Assembly: GCA_001698425.1 (NCBI GenBank)
Contig: MBRE01000025.1
Location: forward strand, 1-34,734
Length of the DNA: 34,734 nucleotides
From: Oscillatoriales cyanobacterium USR001
GTDB lineage: Bacteria; Cyanobacteriota; Cyanobacteriia; Cyanobacteriales; Microcoleaceae
Reading direction: 5' to 3'
Below, piece after piece: positions 14,247-22,600 of the stretch. A program made the position numbers and the translations under genes. The stretch's first letter is position 1. Each line of letters begins with the position of its first letter. The notes beneath the pieces were generated by a model. The model ran no database searches. It was not told where the DNA came from and saw only the letters and a program-made list of their open reading frames with translations.

Positions 14247-15923
14247 ATGGCACAAGCACAAATTCCAATCAATGCACCACCAGAAAATCCAGGTACTCCC
14301 CAAGGTGGGCACGAACATCCGACGGCGTGGAAATGGTACGACTACTTTACCTTTAACATTGACCACAAGGTAATTGGTATTCAATATCTCGTCACTGCCT
14401 TTATTTTCTATCTGATTGGCGGCGTGATGGCGATGGCAATGCGGGTAGAACTTTACACTCCCGACTCAGACTTTATGCCGCCAGAGGTATACAATGCCTT
14501 GCTGACTAATCATGGGACAATAATGATTTTCCTGTGGATTGTACCGGCCGCGATCGGGGGATTTGGCAACTTTCTAGTACCGCTAATGATTGGTGCTAGA
14601 GATATGGCATTTCCTAAATTAAATGCGATCGCCTTTTGGGTTAACCCCCCAGCCGGACTGCTAATTTTAGGCAGCTTCTTTTTCGGAGGAGCTCAAAGTG
14701 GTTGGACATCCTACCCACCGTTGAGCGCAATTACCGCAAACACCGCCCAATCCATGTGGATTTTGGCGATCGTTTTAGTAGGAACTTCTTCAATTTTAGG
14801 ATCGCTGAATTTTATTGTCACCATTCTAAAAATGAAAATTCCTAGCATGAAATGGGAAGAAGTTCCCCTATTTTGCTGGGCAATTATGGCGACTTCTCTA
14901 CTAGCGCTGTTTTCCACTCCAGTATTAGCTGCGGGATTAACTCTACTGCTATTTGACATCAACTTCGGCACCTCATTCTTCAAACCAGATGCCGGCGGAA
15001 ATGTGGTGATTTACCAGCATTTATTCTGGTTCTATTCTCACCCGGCAGTTTATCTAATGATTCTGCCAATTTTCGGGATCATGTCCGAAGTAATTCCCGT
15101 ACACGCTCGTAAACCGATTTTTGGTTATAAAGCGATCGCCTATTCCAGTGTAGCCATCTGTTTTGTCGGATTATTCGTCTGGGTACACCATATGTTTACC
15201 AGCGGTACACCTCCTTGGATGCGGATGTTTTTCACCATCTCCACTCTAATTGTAGCAGTGCCTACAGGAGTAAAGATTTTTGGCTGGGTAGCGACTCTTT
15301 GGGGTGGCAAAATCCGCTTTACCAGTGCCATGTTATTCGCCATTGGCTTATTGATGATGTTCGTTTTGGGCGGACTTTCTGGCGTTACCTTGGGCACTGC
15401 ACCCTTTGACGTTCACGTTCACGATAGTTACTATGTGGTTGCCCATTTCCACTACGTTTTATTTGGTGGTTCAGTATTCGGACTTTACGCCGGAATCTAT
15501 CACTGGTTTCCCAAAATGACTGGCAGAATGCTGAATGAAACTTGGGGCAAATTTCACTTTGTCCTCACCTTTATCGGCACAAATATGACCTTCTTGCCGA
15601 TGCACGCTTTAGGTTTACAAGGAATGCCTCGCCGCATCGCCATGTATGACCCACAATTTACTGAACTCAATCAGCTTTGTACCTACGGAGGGATTTTGTT
15701 AGGGATATCTGTACTGCCCTTCTTCATTAATATTATTTGGAGTTGGATCAATGGGCCAAAAGCCTCTGATAATCCTTGGAATGCTCTAACTTTGGAATGG
15801 ACAACTGCTTCACCCCCTAGCATTGAAAATTGGGAAGTGTTGCCAGTATTACAGCATGGTCCCTACGACTATGGAATGAATCTCAACGGCAAAGAAAATA
15901 CTTCTGTAGCCGTTAAAAATTAG
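14247..15923 (+). CDS. coxA: cytochrome c oxidase subunit I
   Basis: The 558-residue catalytic subunit has 12 predicted helices. Low-spin heme a ligands are H89 (in NHGTIMIF) and H402; the heme a3 ligand is H400; CuB ligands are H265, H314 and H315, with the cross-linked Y269 in YSHPAVY. The K-channel lysine is K343. The motif YSHPAV, instead of GHPEV, marks the A2 subfamily of heme-copper oxidases, which lacks the D-channel glutamate. It reduces oxygen to water and pumps protons in thylakoid or plasma membrane. It is separated from coxB by the heptamer array and from coxC by a MITE-like element; no strong ribosome site precedes the ATG. Confidence 0.97.
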   Translation: MAQAQIPINAPPENPGTPQGGHEHPTAWKWYDYFTFNIDHKVIGIQYLVTAFIFYLIGGVMAMAMRVELYTPDSDFMPPEVYNALLTNHGTIMIFLWIVPAAIGGFGNFLVPLMIGARDMAFPKLNAIAFWVNPPAGLLILGSFFFGGAQSGWTSYPPLSAITANTAQSMWILAIVLVGTSSILGSLNFIVTILKMKIPSMKWEEVPLFCWAIMATSLLALFSTPVLAAGLTLLLFDINFGTSFFKPDAGGNVVIYQHLFWFYSHPAVYLMILPIFGIMSEVIPVHARKPIFGYKAIAYSSVAICFVGLFVWVHHMFTSGTPPWMRMFFTISTLIVAVPTGVKIFGWVATLWGGKIRFTSAMLFAIGLLMMFVLGGLSGVTLGTAPFDVHVHDSYYVVAHFHYVLFGGSVFGLYAGIYHWFPKMTGRMLNETWGKFHFVLTFIGTNMTFLPMHALGLQGMPRRIAMYDPQFTELNQLCTYGGILLGISVLPFFINIIWSWINGPKASDNPWNALTLEWTTASPPSIENWEVLPVLQHGPYDYGMNLNGKENTSVAVKN

Positions 15924-15937
15924 TTGTTAGTAGTTCC

Positions 15938-16113
15938 TTGTTTGTAGTAGCGACTTTAGTCGCTCTTTTCTCTAATTTAGTAGCAGCGACTTTAGTCGCT
16001 CTTTTCTCTAATTTAGTAGTAGCGACTTTAGTCGCTTTTTTCTCTAATTTAGTAGTAGCGACTTTAGTCGCTTTTTCTCTAATTTAATCGACTAAAGTCT
16101 CTACTACAAACAA
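15938..16113. mobile_element. MITE-like element between coxA and coxC
   Basis: Its ends, 15938-15962 and 16089-16113, are inverted repeats matching at 24 of 25 positions. Inside are four copies of AGCGACTTTAGTCGCT (starts 15949, 15985, 16021, 16057), exactly 36 bp apart, each followed by a T-rich TTTTCTCTAATTT stretch. No coding capacity. Similar TAGTAGCGACTTTAGTCGC-type repeats are, from memory, common in filamentous cyanobacteria. Each unit looks like an intrinsic terminator. Confidence 0.75.
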
Positions 16114-16141
16114 TCAAAAAATCAAAAATATTGGAGGACTT

Positions 16142-16783
16142 ATGCAAGGTTCAACAGTCGATCGTCCAGAGAATATTATTAACTCGCCTGTCTCCGTAGA
16201 AACGACAGATCATGCTGTCGCACATCACGAAGAACATCAGGATTTACGAGTTTTGGGTTTGCTGACATTCTTGGGTTCTGAATCTCTAATGTTTGGTGGA
16301 TTTTTTGCCACCTATCTGTTATTGTGGGGAGCCACAGAAGTTTGGCCACCGGAAGGAACAGAAGTAGAACTATTCCTACCTACGATTAACACCATCATTC
16401 TGGTTTCTAGCAGTTTCGTAATTCACAAAGGCGACACAGCTATCAAAAATAACGATGTCAAAGGAATGCGACTTTGGTATGCTGTCACTGCCCTAATGGG
16501 AATAATTTTCTTAGGGGGTCAGGCTTATGAATATCTGACTTTGGGTTATGGTTTGACCGAAAATATCTTTGCTAATTGTTTTTACCTGATGACAGGTTTT
16601 CACGGTTTGCACGTTTTAATTGGTGTGTGTTTAATTTTGGGCGTAATCTGGCGGAGTCGTCGGGAAGGGCATTATTCCAATGTTAAGCACACTGGGATCG
16701 AGATGGCCGAAATTTACTGGCACTTCGTAGATATCATCTGGATTATTTTGTTCACATTGCTTTACATTCTGACACTGTTTTAA
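16142..16783 (+). CDS. coxC: cytochrome c oxidase subunit III
   Basis: The 213-residue protein has about five helices, as in short bacterial CoxC/CyoC-type subunits. Family marks include LGSESLMFGGFFATY, with its membrane glutamate, GFHGLHVLIG, and the C-terminal WHFVDIIWIILFTLLYI. It stabilises subunit I. The N terminus is soluble and His-rich (HAVAHHEEHQ). GGAGG lies about six bases before the ATG at 16142. Last gene of coxBAC, followed by the hairpin at 16789-16823. Confidence 0.95.
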   Translation: MQGSTVDRPENIINSPVSVETTDHAVAHHEEHQDLRVLGLLTFLGSESLMFGGFFATYLLLWGATEVWPPEGTEVELFLPTINTIILVSSSFVIHKGDTAIKNNDVKGMRLWYAVTALMGIIFLGGQAYEYLTLGYGLTENIFANCFYLMTGFHGLHVLIGVCLILGVIWRSRREGHYSNVKHTGIEMAEIYWHFVDIIWIILFTLLYILTLF

Positions 16784-16788
16784 GTGTG

Positions 16789-16823
16789 TTCAGCGTAATG
16801 CCAGAGAGTGGCGTTACGCTGAA
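16789..16823 (+). terminator. hairpin after coxC
   Basis: TTCAGCGTAATGCC (16789-16802) pairs with GGCGTTACGCTGAA (16810-16823), 14 positions with one G:U, loop of seven. It starts six bases after the coxC stop. The T tract is weak, so it may act as a 3' stabiliser as well as a terminator. Confidence 0.7.
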
Positions 16824-16835
16824 TCTTGGAATAAT

Positions 16836-16880
16836 TTGAAAATTTTTCCAAAAGGTATTGCAATTAGGGGAACATGGTGA
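16836..16880 (+). repeat. direct repeat, copy A, left of Uma2 gene
   Basis: Matches copy B (17733-17777) with few differences, including the identical 16-mer AAAAGGTATTGCAATT. At the -10 position copy A has ATCGCC where copy B has TAATAT. Confidence 0.75.
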
Positions 16881-16975
16881 ATCGCCTCAAAAATAGGATA
16901 GTGCGATATAATTTGACTGGGGAGACAATGAGGACGTTGGCGCTAGAAGATATAACAAGTTGGGAGGAATAAGCG

Positions 16976-17695
16976 ATGGTGTTTACAGCCAAAGAACTGG
17001 CCGAATTGATGCCAGATGCTAGTAAAATTGAAAGTGATGAACCCGAAATGGAAAGTTCCCTTCATTATATCCAATTAGCATTATTAGTCGCTTGTTTAGA
17101 ATGGCGGTGGCGCGATCGCAATGACTTTTTTATTGGGGCAAACCTCACAGTTTATTACAGCGAACAACAATTGCGGAATCGGGATTTTCGCGGTCCTGAT
17201 TTTTTCTTAGTCAGGAATACGCAAAAACATCCGCGTCGGTCTTGGGTGGTTTGGGAAGAAGATGGTAAGTACCCCGATCTGATTATAGAATTGCTCTCTG
17301 ATTCTACTGCCAGAGTTGATCGCAAAGAAAAAAAGATATTGTATCAAAATCGGTTTAGAACTCCCGAATATTTTTGGTTCGATCCTGAAGATTTGGAATT
17401 TGCTGGTTTTCGTTTAATTGGCCAACATTATCAAGCCATTGTTGCCAATCAATCAGGTAGATTGTGGAGTGAGGTACTAGGATTATATCTGGGGATTTAC
17501 GATCGAAAATTGCGCTATTTTACCCAGGATGGGCAGTTAGTTCCCACACCAGAAGAAGCCGCATGGCAAGCCCAAGAACAAGCTGAACAAGCCCAAGAAC
17601 AGGCTGAACAAGCCCAAAGGCGGGCTGAACAAGCTGAAGAACGGGCTGAAAGACTAGCCACTCAGTTACGCACATTGGGAATTGAACCAGAATAG
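16976..17695 (+). CDS. Uma2 family protein with C-terminal coiled coil
   Basis: The 239-residue protein belongs to the Uma2 (DUF820) family of PD-(D/E)XK-fold putative restriction-endonuclease-like proteins, highly expanded in cyanobacteria. The nuclease core (about 35-190) has the acidic residue in FRGPDFFLV and the ELLSDSTARVDRKEKKILYQ segment with E and K residues. The C terminus (about 195-230) is a heptad-like coil of repeated AEQAQEQ units. GGGAGG (16962-16967), eight bases before ATG 16976, supports the start. It sits between two direct repeats and separates coxC from speD, which suggests insertion. Substrate unknown. Confidence 0.8.
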   Translation: MVFTAKELAELMPDASKIESDEPEMESSLHYIQLALLVACLEWRWRDRNDFFIGANLTVYYSEQQLRNRDFRGPDFFLVRNTQKHPRRSWVVWEEDGKYPDLIIELLSDSTARVDRKEKKILYQNRFRTPEYFWFDPEDLEFAGFRLIGQHYQAIVANQSGRLWSEVLGLYLGIYDRKLRYFTQDGQLVPTPEEAAWQAQEQAEQAQEQAEQAQRRAEQAEERAERLATQLRTLGIEPE

Positions 17696-17732
17696 TTAAA
17701 AACTGGTTTCTGAATCCCATCAGCGCAATCTC

Positions 17733-17777
17733 TGAAAAATTTTCCAAAAAGGTATTGCAATTTCTAGGAAGCGGTGA
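17733..17777 (+). repeat. direct repeat, copy B, speD promoter region
   Basis: Second copy of the 45-bp sequence at 16836-16880. This copy carries the intact speD promoter. Confidence 0.75.
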
Positions 17778-17783
17778 TAATAT
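17755..17783 (+). promoter_or_regulatory. speD promoter
   Basis: TTGCAA (17755-17760), a 17-base spacer, then TAATAT (17778-17783). A start near 17790 leaves a leader of about 38 bases before the speD ATG. Confidence 0.6.
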
Positions 17784-17827
17784 AAAAAGGTTTGAGACTT
17801 TATAGGGTGGAGGTGAACCCCCGCAGA

Positions 17828-18247
17828 ATGAAACAATTGGGAACCCATCTGGTCGTTGACGCTTGGCAGTCTCCTGGAGACCTTCTCAACGATCCTGAAC
17901 GTATCCGCCGCGCTTTACTTGACGCGATTACAGCAGGCGAAGCAACGCTAATCGATATGTGCGTACACCAGTTTAGTCCTCATGGAGTTACTGCTACGGT
18001 AACATTAGCAGAATCCCATATTGCCATCCATACGTGGCCTGAATACGGTTATTTTGCCGCAGATTTATTTTTCTGCGGACGGGGCAACCCTCAAAGGGCA
18101 ATGAAAGTTTTGCAAGTGGCTCTGCAAGCTAAAGAGGTAAGACTCACCGAGTTTAAGCGCGGTTTTGATCCAGGGGTGGGCATCCTAGATTCTGCTTCTT
18201 CAGAGCAGTATGCGCCTCGTTTAGAAGCGAGTGTCGCCAGAGGATGA
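17828..18247 (+). CDS. speD: S-adenosylmethionine decarboxylase proenzyme
   Basis: The 139-residue prokaryotic-type proenzyme makes decarboxylated SAM, the aminopropyl donor for spermidine. It self-cleaves between E62 and S63 in LAESHIAIHTWPE, and S63 becomes the pyruvoyl group; H68 and C45-region residues match the family. The ATG at 17828 gives MKQLGTHLVVDAW, the family N terminus; an in-frame TTG at 17792 would add 12 residues that the family lacks and would sit at the transcription start. The protein has about 20 residues beyond the usual RGFDPG. Expressed from its own promoter and ended by a strong terminator. Confidence 0.93.
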   Translation: MKQLGTHLVVDAWQSPGDLLNDPERIRRALLDAITAGEATLIDMCVHQFSPHGVTATVTLAESHIAIHTWPEYGYFAADLFFCGRGNPQRAMKVLQVALQAKEVRLTEFKRGFDPGVGILDSASSEQYAPRLEASVARG

Positions 18248-18296
18248 AGAGCCAGGTAGCGTAATTCTAAGGATTTTATGCTAGGTTTCGTTTAAA

Positions 18297-18330
18297 AATC
18301 CCACAGGTAGCCTGTGGGATTCTTGTTTTT
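18297..18330. terminator. bidirectional terminator after speD
   Basis: Perfect 11-bp stem AATCCCACAGG (18297-18307)/CCTGTGGGATT (18311-18321), loop TAG, then CTTGTTTTTT. On the minus strand the stem is followed by a T run, so it can also serve the convergent gene at 18357-18938. Confidence 0.92.
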
Positions 18331-18356
18331 TGTGGGTTTTTTGTGTGTTTGGGTTT

Positions 18357-18938
18357 TTATTTTTTGATTAACATGGGACGCACTACCCAATAGCCGGTAC
18401 TGAAAGCGGCGACAACTATCAGAACAATGGCTATTTTTAACCAGATGCCGCTGAGTTCTGGGGTTTTTTGGGCTTGGGGACGGATGCGATAGGGGCGTTC
18501 TGGTTGTTCTGTGTATAATTTTTCGGAAGTGCGAGGGAGTGTTGGTTCTACTTCCGGGAAGGGAAAAGGGAGTTCTAGGGAGGGGGCAACGGAGGTGGTT
18601 TCGGGAATTGCGGTGGCAGTTTGTAGGTGTGTGGAGGTGGGGGATGGTTGTGGGGTGAAATTTGTTTTTACTGTGGGCATTTGAGGTAGGGGAATTTGGG
18701 TGACAGCTTGGGCGGAGTTGATGGCTTGCTGTAGCTGTACGGCTGCATATACGACTGTTTCTACTTCTCGTCGTAGTTGTTGGTTTTGCTGAACTAATTG
18801 CTGGTTATGGGTTTTGAGGGATTCCATCATGGCTTGGGCCGCTTGGAGTTCGGCGGCGACTTCGCGGTAGAGGGAGATGGGGACTGAGGGAGAGTAGGTA
18901 TTTGGGGTGGCAGTGCCTGGGATGGTAGAATTTTGCAT
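18357..18938 (-). CDS. coiled-coil tail-anchored membrane protein, unknown
   Basis: The 193-residue protein has a coiled coil (about 22-75) rich in Gln and Glu, including ELQAAQAMMESLKTHNQQL, a Pro/Thr-rich linker (about 85-155), and one C-terminal transmembrane helix (about 165-187, WLKIAIVLIVVAAFSTGYWV) ending in basic MLIKK. There is no signal peptide, so it should be tail-anchored with the coil in the cytoplasm. I recognise the layout from cyanobacterial hypothetical proteins but cannot name a function. It converges on speD and diverges from queF. Confidence 0.75.
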   Translation of the reverse strand: MQNSTIPGTATPNTYSPSVPISLYREVAAELQAAQAMMESLKTHNQQLVQQNQQLRREVETVVYAAVQLQQAINSAQAVTQIPLPQMPTVKTNFTPQPSPTSTHLQTATAIPETTSVAPSLELPFPFPEVEPTLPRTSEKLYTEQPERPYRIRPQAQKTPELSGIWLKIAIVLIVVAAFSTGYWVVRPMLIKK

Positions 18939-19115
18939 AATAATGATGAAAAATGAGGGGAATGTTTTTAGTTTAGCCTTTGACTGTTGACAATTATAAA
19001 AATTTGAGGTTGAGCGGTCAAATAATTTTGCCTCTTGATTAAATCTATGTGTTAATTGCTTTGGTGGTTACTATATATTTAATTAGGATTTACATAAAGC
19101 TATTTGTTAAGAGTT

Positions 19116-19541
19116 ATGAATGGTTCTCCAATAGATCGGGATTTGTCTAGGGAGTTAAGTGCCCAGGAAATGAAGTATGGTGAGCGTGAGATTGTGGAGG
19201 GGGAGTTAATTACGTTTCCGAATCCGCGTGTGGGGCGGCGTTATGAGATTAGTATTAGTTTGCCGGAGTTTACTTGTAAGTGTCCGTTTTCTGGCTATCC
19301 TGATTTTGCGACGATTTATTTGACTTATGTGCCGGATGAGCGGGTGGTGGAGTTGAAGGCGCTGAAGTTGTATATTAATGGTTATCGCGATCGCTACATT
19401 TCCCATGAGGAGTCGGTGAATCAAATTTTAGATGATTTTGTGGCGGCTTGTGAGCCTTTGGAGGTGACGGTTAAGGGTGATTTTTGGCCGCGTGGTAATG
19501 TGCATACTGTGGTTGAGGTGAAGCATTTGAAGGGTGGGTAA
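19116..19541 (+). CDS. queF: NADPH-dependent 7-cyano-7-deazaguanine reductase
   Basis: The 141-residue type I QueF reduces preQ0 to preQ1 in queuosine synthesis. Catalytic residues are C56 and D63 in FTCKCPFSGYPDF, and the QueF signature ELKALKLYI follows. The short, tunnel-fold, Bacillus-like length is correct. The ATG at 19116 is preferred; a TTG at 19104 would add only LLRV. No preQ1 riboswitch was recognised in the 177-bp upstream region. The last codons and the stop come from the heptamer array at 19537-19620. Confidence 0.95.
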   Translation: MNGSPIDRDLSRELSAQEMKYGEREIVEGELITFPNPRVGRRYEISISLPEFTCKCPFSGYPDFATIYLTYVPDERVVELKALKLYINGYRDRYISHEESVNQILDDFVAACEPLEVTVKGDFWPRGNVHTVVEVKHLKGG

Positions 19542-19620
19542 TTGGTAATGGGTGATTGTTGGTTGGTAATGGGTAATGGGTAATGGGTAATTGCTAATTG
19601 GTAATTGGTAATTGCTAATT
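19537..19620 (+). repeat. 12-unit heptanucleotide array, queF-tamB gap
   Basis: Twelve 7-bp units of the form GGTAATT, GGTAATG and GCTAATT (two degenerate). The queF stop (19539-19541) is in the first unit. Confidence 0.93.
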
Positions 19621-19671
19621 AAAAGTAGATGGGTAGGAACAGGTATTTTTTATCGGCTTTAAGAAGTAAAT

Positions 19672-22600
19672 ATGACAAATCCTAATATGAACGATCGACC
19701 AAAACCGCAGCCTTCTCGCCGCAAGTGGCGACCGCTAATTTTAAGCGGTATGGGATTAGGAATTATTACTATTAGTGGGGTGGTAGTTGGGGCTTGGTGG
19801 ATACAGGAAAAGTTAGCGCCTTTGGTTGAGTCGGAAATTAGTAAAGCTTTGAAAAGACCTATTCAAGTAGGCAGATTGGAGAGGTTTTCTCTGACTGGTT
19901 TGCGGTTAGGTCGTTCTTTGATACCGGCAACTGCGAAAGATCCTGATTACGCATCGACTGAGGCGGTTGAGGTGCAATTTTTTCTGGGTGATTTGATTTT
20001 TAGGCGGACTTTAAGGTTAAATATTACTTTAGTTAATCCCCAGGCATATATCGAACAAGATGCGAAAGGGGCGTGGATTAATATTGAAACTGTTAAACCG
20101 AGTGAAGGTGGGGCAATTAAAACTGAAGTTGATACTATTAGGGTGGAAAATGCTTTGGCGGTATTGGTTCCGTTTCCGCGATTAGGTCAGAAAGTTTCAG
20201 CGCCGATTTCGGTGAAGCTGAGGGATGCTAATGCGAAAATTCGCGATCGAAATCAGCAAGTTCTCTATGAACTTAATGGTGAGTTTCTGACGGCTGGAAA
20301 GTTTAGGGTTAAGGCTGATTCGCTTTTGCCAACGGGGGAAACTAATGTTTTATTGGAGGGGCAAAGTTTGCCGGTGGCTGAACTTACGCGGTTGTTTAAA
20401 TTGCCGGAAATTAGCTTTTTGGCGGGTCAAGGAAATGGTAATTTGACTGTGCAATTGCGGCAAAATCAACTGTCAAGTATTACTGGGGTAGCTAGTTTTA
20501 CGGGTGTGGAAGCTAAGATTAATTCTCTAAAACAGGAAATTCGGAATACTAGCGGCCAGGTGCGGTTTAGGGGAAGTTCGATCGCGGTGGATAATTTGCG
20601 GGTAAGTTATGGGGAAATTCCGCTGGCAATAGTGGGGACGATTGAAGGGGGTGCTAATTTCGATCTGTCGCTGACTAAGTTTAATTTGATTGCTAAAAGC
20701 GTGCAACCGGTGACGGTGGCGATGCTGCTGAATGCGGTTAATAAGGAGTTAGAAAAGCCGGTGAAATTGCCTGTGCCGGTGGTGGGTGAGGTGGAGGTGG
20801 TGGCTAAATTGACTGGGAATTTTTTGCAACCTTTGCTGTTAGGGACGATCGCAACGACGAAGCTATTTCAGGTCGATCGCTTGCAGTTTAGTAATATTAG
20901 CACTCGCTTTGCTGTGGCTAAGGGGAGAGAGATGGGGGATAATGCGCGATCGCGGGATGTTTCTCCTGTTAATAAGTTTACGTCTTTGGCGGTGTCTTTG
21001 AGCGATATTCGGGTGGTGCCAATTGTTGGTGGTGAAATTACTGGGAAAGGTCAAATTGGTATAGGTTTGGGGAGTGGGAGTTTAAGATCGGGTTTGGTGC
21101 TGGATTTGGATGCTCAAAATTTGCCGGCGGAGGCGATCGCAAGGCTTTATCAGGTTTCTTTTCCTGCGGCGATCGCGATCGGCAATGTGTCAGGAAAAGC
21201 AACTATTTTTGGTCCTCTTGATAATATTCAAGGTCAGGTGAAATGGCAAGCACCGCAGGCGACTTATCCGGTGACGGGGGAACTGCGGATTGCGCGATCG
21301 GCGGCCCAATTGCAGAATGTAAAATTGAATATTGCTGGGGGTACGGTTAATGTTAGTGGTGGATTGAATAACCGCCGTTGGGAAGCTTTGGTGGTAAGCG
21401 ATCGCGTCGATCTCAGTCGTTTGCGTGAAGAAGTTTCTGCTTTGAATCTCCCAAGCGGATTAGAGGGGATTTTGAGCGGTCGCGTGCTGGCTTCGGGAGC
21501 TTTGGGCAATTTTAACCTAAATGCGATTACAACTAGGTTTATCGGCAGTTTAACCACCTCTGTTGGCACGATTAATGGTAGGGGGGTGTTGGAATCTGGA
21601 CGGTGGCAGGCAATTGCTGATGCTGAGGAGATCGCGATCGCGTCGGTGGTGGATTTGGGATTGCCAATTTTGACAGCAATTAATCCTAATCCTAATCAGT
21701 TAAAAGAGCGATTACAAAATCTGCAATCTTTAGATGGTAGAATTAGCGGTCAAGTTCGGGCGATCGGTAGTTTAGATAGTTTAAATTCTCAGGATTTAAA
21801 GGGGATTGCTGCTGATGGGAAAGGAAGAATTACTGTGGCTGGTGGTACGGTGAATGCAACGGGGAAAGTGGAAAATGGACAATGGCAAGGTTTAATTAGT
21901 GCTGAGGCGATCGCGCTGAATCCAATTATTAATGCCGGATTGCCTTTTTTTGATGGAAAAACTCAAACTCAACTGCAAAATTTGCAATCGTTAAATAGTA
22001 AGATTTCTGGTCAAATTCGGGCGCTGGGTAGTTTAGATAAATTGAATTTGAATGCGATCGCAATTCAGGCTCAAGGTTTAACAATTAACGTTGGTGATGG
22101 TACGCTGAAAGCAGGTGGAAAATTGGAAGGAGGAGAATGGCAAGGTTTAATTATTGCTGATGCGATCGCCCTAAATCCAATTATTAACGCCGGCTTACCT
22201 TTTGTTGAAGGTGATCCCAAATCTCAACTAGAAAATCTGCAATCTTTAGACGGGAAAGTTTCAGGACAAATTCGCATTGCCGGTCCCAGCGAAAATATCA
22301 CCTTAAAAGCCATTACTGCCTTTGCCAATGGGCAAATTGTCACTAATCAATTAGGTACAATTATCGCTCAAACTTCCCTAGATAAAAACCGTTGGCAAGC
22401 CTTCATTGAAACCAAAAGTCTCCCCATTAATAACTTAGAAGAAACTTTAAGAAAAATTGGACTTCTCAATCAGTCTTTACCCTCAGAAATAAATGGTTTA
22501 CTGGATGGGAGAATGCGCCTATCCGGTGACTTGAATAATTTAACAAAAGAAGCAATTTTAGCTTTAGCCGAAGGAGAATTGCAACTGGATAATAGCGGTG

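Noticed and set aside
15949..16072. Possible CRISPR array (36-bp period between coxA and coxC)
   Set aside because: The intervening sequences are themselves repeats, not unique spacers, only four units exist, there are no cas genes, and the block has transposon-like inverted ends.
17792..17827. TTG start extending SpeD by 12 residues
   Set aside because: It would start at the predicted transcription start site and the family begins at MKQLGTHLVV; ATG 17828 is used.
18939..19115. preQ1 riboswitch before queF
   Set aside because: A GAGG/CCTC pairing is possible, but the preQ1 aptamer core and A-rich tail are not recognisable.
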